64,000 nt of DNA from Serpentinicella alkaliphila (GCF_018141405.1 NZ_CP058648.1:15001-79000); one strand, 5' to 3'. Shown: positions 15,250 to 26,670, counted from the first letter of the stretch. The notes: a model not told the origin generated them from the sequence alone. A program made the numbers and translations.

Positions 15250-16950
15250 CTACATTTCCTCTGGTGCTACTATTCCTAAAAGATTAAGACCGATTTCTAT
15301 TACTTGTCTTGCTGTAGCCACAACAAGAACTCTAGCCTTTTTCAACTCTTGATCCTCTACTAAAATTTGGTGCTCATTATAGAATCTATTGAATGCTTGG
15401 GCTAAATCAATTATATGTCTTGTTATTATAGATGGCTCATTTTTTCTTTGGGCATCTACAATGACTTCTGGGAACTGTTGAATGTTTTTAATAACTTCTA
15501 AAGTAATATCATCTTTCAATAAAGACATATTAACATCTATGTCAATTTCTAAGTTAGCTTTTCTTAATACACTACATGCCCTAGCGTGGGTATATTGTAC
15601 ATATGGACCAGTTTCACCCTCAAAGCTAAATGCTGTATCCCAAGAGAAAGATATGTCTTTAATTCTGTTATTACTCAGGTCATTAAATATGACAGCCCCT
15701 ACACCTACGGACTTAGCAATCTCTTCTTTATTATTTAGGTTTGGATTTTTCTCTTCAACTATTTCTCTTACCCTATCAATCGCTCCAGTTAAAACTTCTT
15801 CTAAAAGAACAACTGTACCTTTTCTAGTTTGAATTCTTCTTCCCTCATGGGTTACTCTACCGAATGGAACATGAATAAGATCCTTTGCCCAACTATGTCC
15901 CATTAATTCAATAACCTTGAACCATTGTGAAAAGTGTAGATTTTGAGAGTAATCTGTAACGTAAATACACTTATCAAAATCAAAGTTGGCCTTTCTATAG
16001 AGGGCTGCTGCAATATCCCTAGTTGCATACAGGGTACTTCCGTCTTTCTTTTGTACTAAACATGGCGGCATACTATATTGTTCTAAATCAATAATAGTTG
16101 CTCCTTCACTTTCTTTTAGCAGCTCTTTTTCTCTTAGTTCACTTAAAACACCTTCGATTTTATCATTATAAAAGCTTTCACCTGTATAGTAATCGAATGT
16201 AACCCCTAATAATCTATATATTTTCTTTAACTCCTTAATTGTCTCAGAGCTAAACCATCTCCATAACTCTAGAGCCTCTTCAGCACCTTGCTCCATTTTT
16301 ACAAACCAACCTCTAGCTTCATCCTCTAATTCAGGTCTGATTTCAGCTTCATCATGGAATTTTACATATAAGTTTAATAATGTACTAATAGGCTCTCTTT
16401 CAATCTCTTCCTTAACTCCCCAATTTTTATAAGCTACAATAACTTTACCAAATTGAGTACCCCAATCACCTAGGTGATTAATACCTACACATTTATAGCC
16501 TAAAAACTCATTTATTCTATAAAGGGCATTACCTATAACAGTTGATCTTAGATGACCTACATGAAAAGGCTTTGCAATATTAGGTGCAGAATAATCTATG
16601 CAAATTGTTTTCCCATTTCCAGTAGACTTAGAACCAAATTTAGGCCCTAGCTCTATAACTTCTTTAATAACCTCGTTTATGTAAAATTGTCTATCAACAA
16701 AGAAATTTAAATAAGCACCTTCATTTTTTACGTTTTCAAAGCCTTCAGGTAGTTTAATGCTTTCAACTAACTCTGTTGCAATCATTTGAGGAGCTTTTCT
16801 TAAAGTTTTAGCTAGTTTAAAGCAAGGAAATGCAAAATCACCCATAGCACTATTTGGTGGAATTTCAATCATTGAATATATTTCACTACTATCCATATCT
16901 GCTATATATTCCTTTAGCAGTACACTTAACTGTTCTTTAAAATCTATCAT
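15250..16950 (-). CDS. argS: Arginyl-tRNA synthetase
   Basis: Charges tRNA-Arg with arginine in the cytoplasm. 566 aa, normal for the class Ia enzyme. The N-terminal Add-1 domain is followed by the HIGH-type signature HVGHLRSTVIGNAL (about residue 130) and the KMSKS position reads TRKG (IQTRKGTVV), as is usual in bacterial ArgRS. The C-terminal DALR anticodon-binding domain includes the FNRFYNEHQI segment. RBS GGAGG lies 9 bases ahead of the ATG. No T-box is present, unlike the Tyr, Phe and Thr synthetase genes in this window. Confidence 0.97.
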   Translation of the reverse strand: MIDFKEQLSVLLKEYIADMDSSEIYSMIEIPPNSAMGDFAFPCFKLAKTLRKAPQMIATELVESIKLPEGFENVKNEGAYLNFFVDRQFYINEVIKEVIELGPKFGSKSTGNGKTICIDYSAPNIAKPFHVGHLRSTVIGNALYRINEFLGYKCVGINHLGDWGTQFGKVIVAYKNWGVKEEIEREPISTLLNLYVKFHDEAEIRPELEDEARGWFVKMEQGAEEALELWRWFSSETIKELKKIYRLLGVTFDYYTGESFYNDKIEGVLSELREKELLKESEGATIIDLEQYSMPPCLVQKKDGSTLYATRDIAAALYRKANFDFDKCIYVTDYSQNLHFSQWFKVIELMGHSWAKDLIHVPFGRVTHEGRRIQTRKGTVVLLEEVLTGAIDRVREIVEEKNPNLNNKEEIAKSVGVGAVIFNDLSNNRIKDISFSWDTAFSFEGETGPYVQYTHARACSVLRKANLEIDIDVNMSLLKDDITLEVIKNIQQFPEVIVDAQRKNEPSIITRHIIDLAQAFNRFYNEHQILVEDQELKKARVLVVATARQVIEIGLNLLGIVAPEEM

Positions 16951-17024
16951 TAGATTGCCTCCGTTCTAACCTCATATTTCCAATAATATATCATAAGAAA
17001 TGCTTTAAATCAATCAATATAGGT

Positions 17025-17483
17025 CTATTCTATTAGAAAGTCATTTTCAGTAAAGACTTTTATTCCATTTTTTTTCAGTAGATATGTAGTAACACCATCT
17101 CCACTGCGTAAGACTCCAGAGAAGGTTCCATCATATATTTTGCCAGAGCCACAGGAAGGGCTTTTAGCCTTTAAAAATGCCTGAGTTATACACATACTCA
17201 TTGCTATGTAGAGGGTTTCCTTGGCACCCTTTATAAATGCCTCAGAAACATCAACTCCTTCTTTTGTTAAAACCTTAAATGAATTTTCAACTACATCTGA
17301 TCCGTCTCCATTTTGTATTTCAGCTGCAATTCTAGGGGTAGTTAATCCACCTAATTGTTCAGGACACACAGGGACTATGGCCTTTCCATTAAGAAGATCA
17401 ACAAGTTCTCTATTATAATTATTTTTGCCATCATACTTACAGTTTACACCTAGTAAACAAGCACTTACTAATATCATTTCCAT
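17025..17483 (-). CDS. DUF523 family protein
   Basis: 152 aa. The start ILVSACLLGVNCKYDG and the later CPEQLGGLTTPR and KSPSCGSG with conserved cysteines are the DUF523 signatures; the cysteines could bind a metal or an Fe-S cluster, but no activity is established that I know of. RBS AAGGAGA is 8 bases before the ATG at 17483. It starts 15 bases after mutS2 ends and is probably co-transcribed with it. Confidence 0.85.
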   Translation of the reverse strand: MEMILVSACLLGVNCKYDGKNNYNRELVDLLNGKAIVPVCPEQLGGLTTPRIAAEIQNGDGSDVVENSFKVLTKEGVDVSEAFIKGAKETLYIAMSMCITQAFLKAKSPSCGSGKIYDGTFSGVLRSGDGVTTYLLKKNGIKVFTENDFLIE

Positions 17484-17498
17484 ATGATATTATCTCCT

Positions 17499-19868
17499 TT
17501 ATTTTAGCTGTACAATAGTTACCCCTTGTCCACCCTCACCATAAGCACCCTCTCTATAATCCTTTACGTGCTTATGTTTTTTTAGCATCTGCTTAATTCC
17601 AGCCTTTAATACACCTGTACCTACTCCGTGTATAAGTGTTACTTCCTGTAATCCAGCAATGTATGCATCATCTAAATATTTATCTATTTCAAGCATAGAT
17701 TCTTCCAAATTTTTCCCTCTAACATCTACTTCTGATTTAACTTTATCTGCCTTATTTTTAACAATTCTTCCTACTCCGGTTTTTTGTGCAGTTTTCTCTT
17801 CATCTGCCCTTAGTAAATTATCTAGAGGTATATTCATCTTCATAATTCCGATTTGAACTAATACTTCATTATTCTTATTAGGTGGTTCAACCACATACCC
17901 AATTTGATTTAAGGATAGTACTTTTACTGCCTCGCCAGTTTTTAAATTTTGAGGTGGTTTACTAGTCTTTTTACTAAATAGACTATCTTCTATTATTTCC
18001 TCTAAACTTTCGGCCTTCGCTTTTAATCTTAACTTAGATGCCTCTATTTTTTTATTAATTTCCTTTTCTTCCTGTTCAAGCTTGAGCTGTCTTAATTCCG
18101 TAATTATTTCCTCTGCTTCTTTTTTAGCTTCTTTCAATATTTGAGATGCCTCTCTTCTAGCTTCTCTAACTATTTTATCTCGCTGTTCGTCCATCTTTTG
18201 CTTCTTATCTAAATAGTTATCATAAAGTTTTTCAGCCTCTTGTCTTAAACGCTCACTTTGGCTCTTTTCTTTTTCACTCTCTACTTTATTTCTTTCGATT
18301 TTCTGCAATAGCTCTTCAAATTCAACGGTTTCCTTAGTAAGCAGTTGCCTAGCGCTATCTATTATAAAGTTAGGTAGACCTAACTTGCTTGAAATTTCAA
18401 AGGCATTAGATTTTCCTGGTACTCCGATTAGAAGTCTATATGTAGGCCTTAGGGTCTCTACATCGAATTCCACAGAAGCATTTTCTACCCTTTCATTAAC
18501 TAAAGCATAATGCTTTAACTCACTATAATGTGTTGTTCCAATAACAGTAGTTCCAAGTTTCTTCAAATGGTCCAATATAGACATAGCTAAGGCTGCCCCT
18601 TCAGTTGGGTCAGTCCCAGCCCCCAGTTCATCGAATAAAACTAGAGAATTACTGGTTACGTTGCTTAGTATATTTACTATATTAGTCATATGGGACGAAA
18701 AGGTACTTAAGCTTTGCTCAATACTTTGCTCATCTCCAATGTCTGCAAAGACTTCATCAAAAATAGAAAGTTTTGTTCCATAATCCGCAGGAACATGCAA
18801 ACCACTTTGGGCCATCAGAGTTAGTAACCCTACAGTTTTAAGGGTTACAGTCTTACCCCCAGTATTTGGACCTGTAATAACTAAAATATTAAAATCCTCG
18901 CCTAACCAAATATTTGTTGGAACAACATCCTTAGAATTAATAAGGGGATGACGACCATTTTTTATTCTAATTCTTTTATCTCTATTAATTTCAGGTTCTA
19001 TGCCCTTCATATCTAAGGCTAGTTTCCCTTTGGCAATAATAAAATCTAATTCCTTTAAAATACTTTGATTAGCCTTTATTTCCGTACCGTATTGAGCTAT
19101 TTCAGCGGAAATTTCCATTAGAATACGTTCTATTTCTGCCTTTTCCTTTAGCCTTAGCTCCTTTAATTGATTGTTAAGTTCCACTATAGCCATAGGCTCA
19201 ATAAATAAAGTTGCTCCACTGGAAGATTGGTCATGTACAAGACCAGGAACATTAGCTCTATACTCCTGTTTTACTGGCACTACATATCTATCCTGCCTAA
19301 TTGTTATTATAGTGTCTTGTAAATATTTTTGATAAGAAGGAGATGTAACTATACTGTTCAGCTTACCTTTTATAGAATCATTTTTATTTATTATAGTTCT
19401 TCTAATATCCCTAAGTATAGGACTAGCATTATCTGAAATTTCACTTTCACTAATTATACATCTCTCAATTGTATCTTCTATGTTTTTAAACTGATTTAAA
19501 TTCGAAATTAAGCCTGAAAGGATCGGAAAATTTGTATTTTCCCCCTCTTTTAAAAAGGACTTTAATCTCCTAGCAACTGCCAAAGTTTGCTTTAATGTTA
19601 GTAGCTGAGACGGGTTCAAATAAGAACCTATCTCAGTTAATCTAACAAGCTGTAATACATCATAAATACCAGATAGAGGCACATTTCCGCGCTGTATTAA
19701 AATACCCTGAGCCTCACTGGTTTCCTGCTGCATTTTTTTGATTTCACTTACATTAAATACTGGCTTTAGTTCATCCACTAAGCCTTGACCTAAATGAGAT
19801 ACGCATTTCTCCCTAAGTCTATCTATTATTTTATAATATTCTAAAACTCTTAAGCTTTTATCATTCAA
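17499..19868 (-). CDS. mutS2: Endonuclease MutS2
   Basis: A MutS homologue lacking the mismatch-recognition domain; the family suppresses recombination and, in Bacillus, acts on collided ribosomes. About 789 aa. The ATPase domain has Walker A GPNTGGKT (near residue 333), LFDELGAGTDPTEGAAL and TTHYSELK. A long charged coiled coil (about 510-640) precedes the C-terminal Smr nuclease domain with VDVRG and HGVGTGVLK. I place the start at the TTG at 19868 (protein starts M-NDKSLRVLEY, as in relatives) because AGAGGTGA sits 6 bases upstream; an in-frame GTG at 19877 overlaps that RBS. Confidence 0.94.
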   Translation of the reverse strand: MNDKSLRVLEYYKIIDRLREKCVSHLGQGLVDELKPVFNVSEIKKMQQETSEAQGILIQRGNVPLSGIYDVLQLVRLTEIGSYLNPSQLLTLKQTLAVARRLKSFLKEGENTNFPILSGLISNLNQFKNIEDTIERCIISESEISDNASPILRDIRRTIINKNDSIKGKLNSIVTSPSYQKYLQDTIITIRQDRYVVPVKQEYRANVPGLVHDQSSSGATLFIEPMAIVELNNQLKELRLKEKAEIERILMEISAEIAQYGTEIKANQSILKELDFIIAKGKLALDMKGIEPEINRDKRIRIKNGRHPLINSKDVVPTNIWLGEDFNILVITGPNTGGKTVTLKTVGLLTLMAQSGLHVPADYGTKLSIFDEVFADIGDEQSIEQSLSTFSSHMTNIVNILSNVTSNSLVLFDELGAGTDPTEGAALAMSILDHLKKLGTTVIGTTHYSELKHYALVNERVENASVEFDVETLRPTYRLLIGVPGKSNAFEISSKLGLPNFIIDSARQLLTKETVEFEELLQKIERNKVESEKEKSQSERLRQEAEKLYDNYLDKKQKMDEQRDKIVREARREASQILKEAKKEAEEIITELRQLKLEQEEKEINKKIEASKLRLKAKAESLEEIIEDSLFSKKTSKPPQNLKTGEAVKVLSLNQIGYVVEPPNKNNEVLVQIGIMKMNIPLDNLLRADEEKTAQKTGVGRIVKNKADKVKSEVDVRGKNLEESMLEIDKYLDDAYIAGLQEVTLIHGVGTGVLKAGIKQMLKKHKHVKDYREGAYGEGGQGVTIVQLK

Positions 19869-19901
19869 AACTCTCACCTCTTAACGAGCAATTTATCATG
19901 A

Positions 19902-21728
19902 CTAAACATTAGTTCTTTGGCTTCTACTCCTCGCAGTTTTATCTAAAATTTTCTTTCTAAGTCGTATACTTTGAGGTGTCACTTCAACTAGTTCATCATC
20001 TCCAATAAATTCTAGAGACTGCTCTAATGAAAGCTTAACCGGTGGAACTAGCTTCAATGCATCATCAGAACCAGATGCACGAACGTTAGTCATTTGTTTT
20101 CTCTTACAAACATTTACTACTATATCTTCGGCTCTAGAGCTCTCTCCAACTACCATACCCTCATAAACCTCTACTCCAGGACCAATAAATATTCTTCCTC
20201 TTTCTTGAGCATTGAATAATCCATAGGCTACAGCAGTGCCAGTTTCATGGGCTACTAGAGATCCTCTATTTCTAGCTTTAATTTCTCCCTTGTGCTTTTC
20301 GAAACCTTCAAATAAGTGGTGTAGTACTCCATATCCTTTTGTATCTGTTAAAAACTCAGAACGGTAACCAATAAGCCCCCTGGCTGGAATTAAAAACTCA
20401 AGCTTCATCATGTCACCAACCGGCTCCATATTCTGCATTTCGCCTTTTCTTTGGCTTATCTTATCTATAACTGTACTTGCATTTTCTTCAGGAACCTCAA
20501 CATATAGTCTTTCAATTGGCTCTAGTAGCCCTTCTTCAGTTCTTTTCATAATTACTTCAGGTCTAGAAACTGCAAACTCATATCCTTCTCTTCTCATAGT
20601 TTCAATAAGGATAGAAATATGAAGTTCTCCTCTACCTAATACTCTGAAGCTATCAGTAGATATTTCCTCTAATCTCATGGCTACATTTGAAAGTAGCTCT
20701 CTTTCTAATCTGTCTTTTAAATGTCTACTTGTTACAAACTTTCCTTCTTTACCTGCAAATGGACTATCGTTAACCATAAAGGTCATAGAAATAGTAGGTT
20801 CATCAATTTCGATTGAATCAAGTGCCTCTGGCTTATCAACAGAACATATTGTGTCTCCAATATTTAAATTTTCAATTCCGGATATTGCAACAATATCCCC
20901 TACAGTTGCATCTTGACCTTCTACACGGTTTAATCCGTCAAAAGTATATAGATTTGCAACTTTAACCTGAGTGATTTTCCCATCTCTCTCTATTCTAACT
21001 GCTTGTTGGCCTTTAGTTATACTTCCTCTTTCAATTCTTCCTATACCTATTCTTCCAGTATATTTGTCATAATCTATCGATGAGATTAAAAGTTGAAGAC
21101 CATCCTCCTCATCCCCAGTTGGATATGGAATATTTTCCATTATGCTTTCAAATAACGGAATCATATTATCACTTTCTTCATCTAACTCATATTTAGCGAA
21201 TCCATTTTTTGCAGAAGCATATACTATAGGGAATTCCATTTGATCCTCTGAAGCATCTAAAGATATATATAAATCTAGCACTTGATCTATTACTTCATGT
21301 GGACTTGCCTCTGGACGATCTATCTTATTTACAACTACAATGGATTTTAAACCTTGTTGAAGGGCTTTCTTTAAAACGAATCTTGTTTGTGGCATTGGAC
21401 CTTCCTTAGCATCAACTAAAAGAAGTACTCCGTCTACCATTTTCATAATACGCTCAACCTCACCACCAAAGTCCGCGTGTCCTGGCGTGTCGATAATATT
21501 AATTTTTGCATCCTTATACATAATTGATGTATTTTTAGCAAGAATTGTAATTCCTCTTTCTTTCTCTATGGAATTAGAGTCCATTACTCTCTCTTGCAGT
21601 ACTTCATTTTCTCTAAATACTCCGCTCTGTCTTAATAACTGATCTACAAGTGTAGTTTTTCCATGATCTACGTGGGCAATAATTGCTATGTTTCGTATGT
21701 CTTTTCTTTCTATCATCTTTTTTCTCAT
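19902..21728 (-). CDS. typA: Ribosome-associated GTPase TypA/BipA
   Basis: Translational GTPase involved in 50S maturation and stress or cold growth. 608 aa, typical. The G1 loop AHVDHGKTTL, the switch II DTPGHADFGGEVER, NKID and the SAK-like ASAKNG motif are all intact, followed by domain II, EF-G-like domains and the C-terminal BipA-specific domain. Two in-frame ATG codons (21728 and 21716) are possible; neither has a strong RBS and family alignments would favour the shorter M-IERKDIRNIAI form. Alone between mutS2 and fhs. Confidence 0.95.
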   Translation of the reverse strand: MRKKMIERKDIRNIAIIAHVDHGKTTLVDQLLRQSGVFRENEVLQERVMDSNSIEKERGITILAKNTSIMYKDAKINIIDTPGHADFGGEVERIMKMVDGVLLLVDAKEGPMPQTRFVLKKALQQGLKSIVVVNKIDRPEASPHEVIDQVLDLYISLDASEDQMEFPIVYASAKNGFAKYELDEESDNMIPLFESIMENIPYPTGDEEDGLQLLISSIDYDKYTGRIGIGRIERGSITKGQQAVRIERDGKITQVKVANLYTFDGLNRVEGQDATVGDIVAISGIENLNIGDTICSVDKPEALDSIEIDEPTISMTFMVNDSPFAGKEGKFVTSRHLKDRLERELLSNVAMRLEEISTDSFRVLGRGELHISILIETMRREGYEFAVSRPEVIMKRTEEGLLEPIERLYVEVPEENASTVIDKISQRKGEMQNMEPVGDMMKLEFLIPARGLIGYRSEFLTDTKGYGVLHHLFEGFEKHKGEIKARNRGSLVAHETGTAVAYGLFNAQERGRIFIGPGVEVYEGMVVGESSRAEDIVVNVCKRKQMTNVRASGSDDALKLVPPVKLSLEQSLEFIGDDELVEVTPQSIRLRKKILDKTARSRSQRTNV

Positions 21729-21844
21729 CTTCTTTCTATTTTTCTTTTATTTTCGTTTTTTGTACTCTAGAGATTTTAACACAAATAATTTATTACTGCA
21801 ATCAAACCTACTTTAAATAATTAATATAATATATATTCTTTTAT

Positions 21845-21878
21845 ATAAATTAAAAATAACTCCCCTAAAGGGAGCTAT
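21845..21878 (-). terminator. Terminator after fhs
   Basis: Minus strand: AATAGCTCCC / GGGGAGTTATT stem with a TTTA loop, then TTTTAATTTAT. Confidence 0.8.
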
Positions 21879-21923
21879 TTTCAATTGCCTATTGACTAAA
21901 TTTGCTTTCCTCTAGCAAAAATT

Positions 21924-23600
21924 CTAAAATAACCCAGTTATTTTCCCATCTTCATTAATATCTATATTATTTGCTGCTGGCTTAGCTGGTAAACCCGGCA
22001 TAGTCATTATATCTCCTGTAATTGCAACTATAAATCCAGCACCCGCTGAAACTTTTATTTGTCTAACATTAATACTAAACCCTTCTGGTCTACCTAGTAG
22101 AGCTGGATTATCACTTAATGAGGATTGGGTTTTTGCCATACAAATAGGTAAATCACTATAACCTAATTCATTTAGCTTCTTTATTTCGCTTAGTGCACTA
22201 GCTGAAAAAGCTACGTCATTTGCTCCATATATTTTTTGTGCAATAGCTCTTATTTTTTCAGGTATAGTCATACCTAAATCGTAGGCATATTCAAACTCAT
22301 TAGTATTACCTTCTATAAGCTTAAGAACTTCTTTTGCTAGGATCTCTCCACCAGCTCCGCCCTTTTCCCACACTTCTGAAATTGCCACATTTACTCCTAA
22401 CTCTGAACACATCTGCTCAACTAATTGTAATTCAGCTTCAGTATCTAACGGGAATTTATTTATGGCTACTACGGCTGGTAACTTAAATACTGTAGTAATA
22501 TTTTCTACATGTTTAAGTAAATTTGGTAATCCCTTTCTTAATGCTTCTAAATTCTCTTTATTTAATTCATCTTTGCTCACACCACCATTATATTTTAATG
22601 CTCTAACTGTTGCAACAATAATAACTGCATCTGGCTTGAGTCCCGTCATTCTACATTTGATATCTAGAAACTTCTCAGCTCCTAAGTCTGCTCCAAAGCC
22701 CGCCTCAGTAACTACATAATCAGCAAAATTCATAGCCATTTTTGTAGCTATAACTGAGTTGCATCCATGTGCTATATTTGCAAAAGGTCCTCCATGTACA
22801 AATGCTGGTGTACCCTCCAAAGTTTGAACTAAATTAGGTTTAACCCCGTCCTTAAGAAGGGCTGCCATAGCACCGTGAGCACTTAATTCCTTAGCTGTAA
22901 CAGGTTTATCTTCATAGGTATAACCTATTATTATATTACCTAACTTTTCTTTTAAATCTACTAGATCATTAGCCAGACAAAGTATGGCCATTACCTCAGA
23001 GGCTACTGCGATATCAAATCCATCTTCCCGAGGCACTCCATTAGTTTTTCCTCCTAAGCCAACAATAATATCTCTAAGTTGTCTATCATTCATATCCATA
23101 GCCCTTTTCCAAGTAATTCTACGGGGATCAATGTTTAGAGAATTTCCTTGGTGAATATGATTGTCTATCAGAGCAGCTAACAGATTATTTGCTGCTGCTA
23201 TAGCGTGAAAATCTCCGGTAAAATGTAGATTTATATCCTCCATAGGTACAACCTGAGCATATCCACCGCCGGTTGCACCACCCTTTACCCCGAATACAGG
23301 TCCTAAAGATGGCTCCCTTAATGCCACTATTGTTTTCTTTCCTAATCTCGTTAGGGCATCGGATACTCCTATAGTAGTTGTAGTTTTACCCTCTCCTGCT
23401 GGAGTTGGATTTATAGCGGTAGTTAGAATAAGCTTTGCTTTATGGCTAGTTGGTCTAGTCCTTAGCAAATTATTATCTACCTTTGCTTTAAACTTCCCAT
23501 ATAATTCTATATCATCTTCATTTAACTCCAATTTACTTGCTATTTCTCTAATATCTTTTAACTTTGCCTCCTGTGCTATTTCAATATCTGATTTAAACAT
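21924..23600 (-). CDS. fhs: Formate-tetrahydrofolate ligase
   Basis: Makes 10-formyl-THF from formate, ATP and THF, feeding the one-carbon pool and, in acetogens, the methyl branch of the Wood-Ljungdahl pathway. 558 aa. The ATP-binding loop [13 protein letters not shown] is near residue 70, with [12 protein letters not shown] and [13 protein letters not shown] further on; length and motifs are typical. RBS GGGGG lies 7 bases before the ATG. It stands alone, with no folD, fchA or metF beside it, so the window does not show whether the organism is an acetogen. Confidence 0.97.
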   Translation of the reverse strand: MFKSDIEIAQEAKLKDIREIASKLELNEDDIELYGKFKAKVDNNLLRTRPTSHKAKLILTTAINPTPAGEGKTTTTIGVSDALTRLGKKTIVALREPSLGPVFGVKGGATGGGYAQVVPMEDINLHFTGDFHAIAAANNLLAALIDNHIHQGNSLNIDPRRITWKRAMDMNDRQLRDIIVGLGGKTNGVPREDGFDIAVASEVMAILCLANDLVDLKEKLGNIIIGYTYEDKPVTAKELSAHGAMAALLKDGVKPNLVQTLEGTPAFVHGGPFANIAHGCNSVIATKMAMNFADYVVTEAGFGADLGAEKFLDIKCRMTGLKPDAVIIVATVRALKYNGGVSKDELNKENLEALRKGLPNLLKHVENITTVFKLPAVVAINKFPLDTEAELQLVEQMCSELGVNVAISEVWEKGGAGGEILAKEVLKLIEGNTNEFEYAYDLGMTIPEKIRAIAQKIYGANDVAFSASALSEIKKLNELGYSDLPICMAKTQSSLSDNPALLGRPEGFSINVRQIKVSAGAGFIVAITGDIMTMPGLPAKPAANNIDINEDGKITGLF

Positions 23601-23640
23601 TTTTTATTCCCCCTGTCTTTTCATTGGTATCTATTATTTA

Positions 23641-26568
23641 CTAATTGAATATATCCACTAGGTTATTAAATATTTCTTCATTTTGTTTAATCTTATTTTC
23701 ATTACCTAGAACACAATAGTTATTCTCTTTCATAAGTTTATCTACTATTTCTGCTAGGGCTTTAATGTCGGCTTCTTTTGTACTTAAAATCTCCGTCCTT
23801 TCATTCTTCAAATCCTCATATGTTAATCCACTAATATAGTATGCTGCTGCCCTATCGCCTTTTGCAGATGGTGATAAAGGTGCATCTATTTTACTAATTG
23901 TACCGATAATATACTTTGTCATCTCTCTTTCGTCAGCTTCGAATTGACTAATATAGTTATTCATTTCATCATAAACCTCTAAGGTCTCTTTTAAATTCGG
24001 GTCCCTATAGCTGGCAAAATACATATTACCATTTCTTGAGAATCCAGCCATGGCACCATAGGCACCACCAGAAACTCTAACTTTTTTCCACAGGTAGTCT
24101 AGGCTAACTATTGTTTTTAAAACCTGCATTTGACCCTTGTATTCAAATCCTAATTTTCTAAAATTATACGCTTTAGCTACATACTGAATTTTACTAGAGG
24201 TCAATAATCCCTCATTAAGCGCAGTAGGTTCAAATCCTAAATTAACTTTTTCTATATTTCCATCTTTTAAATTTGATAGAATTGATTTAAAAGCATCTTT
24301 GAAAGCATTATAATCCTTTTCATCAACAGTTACACTAGCTATAAGATTATTTTTATTAAATATTTGGCTTTTTACCCTCTCTAGATTACCTTTAATTTCT
24401 TCTATCATGCTATTAAAGTTATCCTCAAGATCAGCTATAAACTTATAGAAAGATATTCCTGTTGATAGCTCTTGATAATAGCCTAATGGTGAAAAATATG
24501 ACGTTGCCCTTTTTGCGGCTACAACATGACCTTCATTTAATATAACTGATTCAAGTCTAGATTTAGCCTCTTGTATAATTTCTTTAAGTCTTTTTTCTTC
24601 TGTAAATAGTGTATTTTCAATTATCTCTTTAGATAATTCAATAAGCTTAGGTAATTGTTTAACTAATGCTGCAGATTTCAAAGTAAATTTTGGATAAAAT
24701 TGTTCATCATTATCCATTTGTGAGTAAGCTTCTGTATTAAAATAAATTCCACCTGTATATATATTTACTTCATTAGAAAGCTGTTCATAGTTGTACTTTT
24801 CAGTACTTACCTTTCCTAAAACATATGAAAGCAGACCCATATATGGAATTAAGTCCTTTGAAATATGTTTAGTATCGAATAATAGATTTATATATACTAT
24901 TTCATTTGTAAAAATAGGGCTATGCAGTATTTTAATTCCTTGTTCTTCCTTTTCTACCAGTGGAAGTTTTTCTGGCTCTTTGTCTATATCATTTAAGGCT
25001 AGTAAAGGTATCGCCTCTAGCTCCTCTTGTGTATTTGGCTGTTCTTGGAATCTTTGTAGCTCTTTTGTTTGTGCGATCAATTCTTCTAACTGACCCTCAG
25101 ATAGGCTATCTTTATATGCCTTAAGCTTATTATATACTTCGTCTTCAATTTCTTTAGCCAATCCTTTTTTCGGTTTGACAATAAGTAAAGAACGATGTAA
25201 ATTATTAACTAAATAATCATCAATTAGTTGTTCAAAATAATTGGTTGTTAAAGCTGTTTTAATAGTTTCTAGACTATCCTCATAGCTTAAATGCATTGTT
25301 GGATCCGCATCATGTAACCAACTTTCCATACTCTTCATTGCATAGATTAGTCCTTTCGGGTATCTACCAAAATCTGCTTCTCTCAATCTAAATTCATAGG
25401 CATTTATAGATGCTTCTATGAGCTTCTTATCTATACCATTTTTTACTAGATATTTAAGTGTACTAAATACAACATCATTGAATCTAGATTTTTCACTTTC
25501 ATTTGTATTCTTTGATACTACTGTAAATACAGGTTGAAGAACTGTATAATCGAAAGAACCAAAAACATCCTTACCTAATCCAGCCTCTAATAAAGCTTTT
25601 TTCAATGGGGCTGCTGGGGAGCCAAGTAATATATTATTTAAAATATCAAAGGCTAGATGTAACTCTGGATTAGTAGATTGACTAACGGCGAAATTTAAGC
25701 TTAAAAAGGCCTTTTCATCTTCCTTTTCATTTGTTGAAATTGGATATTCTACAGTTACCTCCTGTTGTTCATCAAAAGCCCCTTGAATAGGGATTTGTGT
25801 ATTGACTTCAATCTTTTCAAATGCACTTAAGTATTGTTCATCTATAAATTTAAGATGCTCAGATAAATCACCATCTCCATATAAATGTATATAGCTATTC
25901 GCAGGATGGTAATATTGTCTATGATAATCTTTAAATTGATCGTATGTTAAATCAGGTATAACTTCCGGGTCACCACCTGAATCATGTCTATACGGAGTAT
26001 TGGGGAATAAAGTTTCTTGAATCTTTCTAAATAGAATTTGTTCAGGGGATGAAAAGGCACCTTTCATCTCGTTATATACAACGCCCTTATATTTTAATTC
26101 ATCTTCCTTATTATTTAACTCATAATGCCAACCTTCTTGCATTAATATTTCTTTCTTTTTATATATATTTGGATAAAAAACTGCATCTAAATACACATCC
26201 ATAAGATTAACAAAGTCTTTATCATTTCTACTGGCGATAGGATACATAGTTTTATCCGAAAAGGTCATAGCATTTAAAAAAGTGTTTAGAGACCCCTTTG
26301 CTAATTCAACAAATGGATCCTTAGAAGGAAATTTTCTTGAACCACATAATACTGAATGCTCTAAGATATGAGGTAGCCCTGTACTATCAGTAGGTGGGGT
26401 TCTAAATGTAATTGAAAAAACCTTATTATCATCATCCGTTTGTATATGCATAAGTCTTGCACCACTTTTTTCATGGGAAAACAATCTACATACACCCTTA
26501 ATCTCTTTTATCTCCTTTTCCATTAAAAGTTTAAAATTGTAATAACTTCTCCCAACTTCAAAAACCAT
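23641..26568 (-). CDS. M16C (presequence-protease-like) zinc metallopeptidase
   Basis: 975 aa, the length of the PreP/Cym1 M16C group, which degrades peptides inside a closed chamber. The inverted zinc motif H67-x2-E70-H71 (PHILEHSVLCGS) and a downstream glutamate in VVYNEMKGAFS (about residue 150) supply the metal ligands. Two M16 halves are linked by a coiled coil near residues 480-540. No signal peptide is seen, so it is probably cytoplasmic. RBS AAAGGGG lies 8 bases before the ATG. It may recycle peptides released by other proteases; the real substrate is unknown. Confidence 0.92.
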   Translation of the reverse strand: MVFEVGRSYYNFKLLMEKEIKEIKGVCRLFSHEKSGARLMHIQTDDDNKVFSITFRTPPTDSTGLPHILEHSVLCGSRKFPSKDPFVELAKGSLNTFLNAMTFSDKTMYPIASRNDKDFVNLMDVYLDAVFYPNIYKKKEILMQEGWHYELNNKEDELKYKGVVYNEMKGAFSSPEQILFRKIQETLFPNTPYRHDSGGDPEVIPDLTYDQFKDYHRQYYHPANSYIHLYGDGDLSEHLKFIDEQYLSAFEKIEVNTQIPIQGAFDEQQEVTVEYPISTNEKEDEKAFLSLNFAVSQSTNPELHLAFDILNNILLGSPAAPLKKALLEAGLGKDVFGSFDYTVLQPVFTVVSKNTNESEKSRFNDVVFSTLKYLVKNGIDKKLIEASINAYEFRLREADFGRYPKGLIYAMKSMESWLHDADPTMHLSYEDSLETIKTALTTNYFEQLIDDYLVNNLHRSLLIVKPKKGLAKEIEDEVYNKLKAYKDSLSEGQLEELIAQTKELQRFQEQPNTQEELEAIPLLALNDIDKEPEKLPLVEKEEQGIKILHSPIFTNEIVYINLLFDTKHISKDLIPYMGLLSYVLGKVSTEKYNYEQLSNEVNIYTGGIYFNTEAYSQMDNDEQFYPKFTLKSAALVKQLPKLIELSKEIIENTLFTEEKRLKEIIQEAKSRLESVILNEGHVVAAKRATSYFSPLGYYQELSTGISFYKFIADLEDNFNSMIEEIKGNLERVKSQIFNKNNLIASVTVDEKDYNAFKDAFKSILSNLKDGNIEKVNLGFEPTALNEGLLTSSKIQYVAKAYNFRKLGFEYKGQMQVLKTIVSLDYLWKKVRVSGGAYGAMAGFSRNGNMYFASYRDPNLKETLEVYDEMNNYISQFEADEREMTKYIIGTISKIDAPLSPSAKGDRAAAYYISGLTYEDLKNERTEILSTKEADIKALAEIVDKLMKENNYCVLGNENKIKQNEEIFNNLVDIFN

Positions 26569-26670
26569 TTTTTTAGCCCCTTTCTATAAATCAAGTTAAT
26601 TTGTAACTAGTTTTTCCGAAAATAGCAAATAAATTCAATGTGATAAATTTATTACCGAACTTTTACTAGA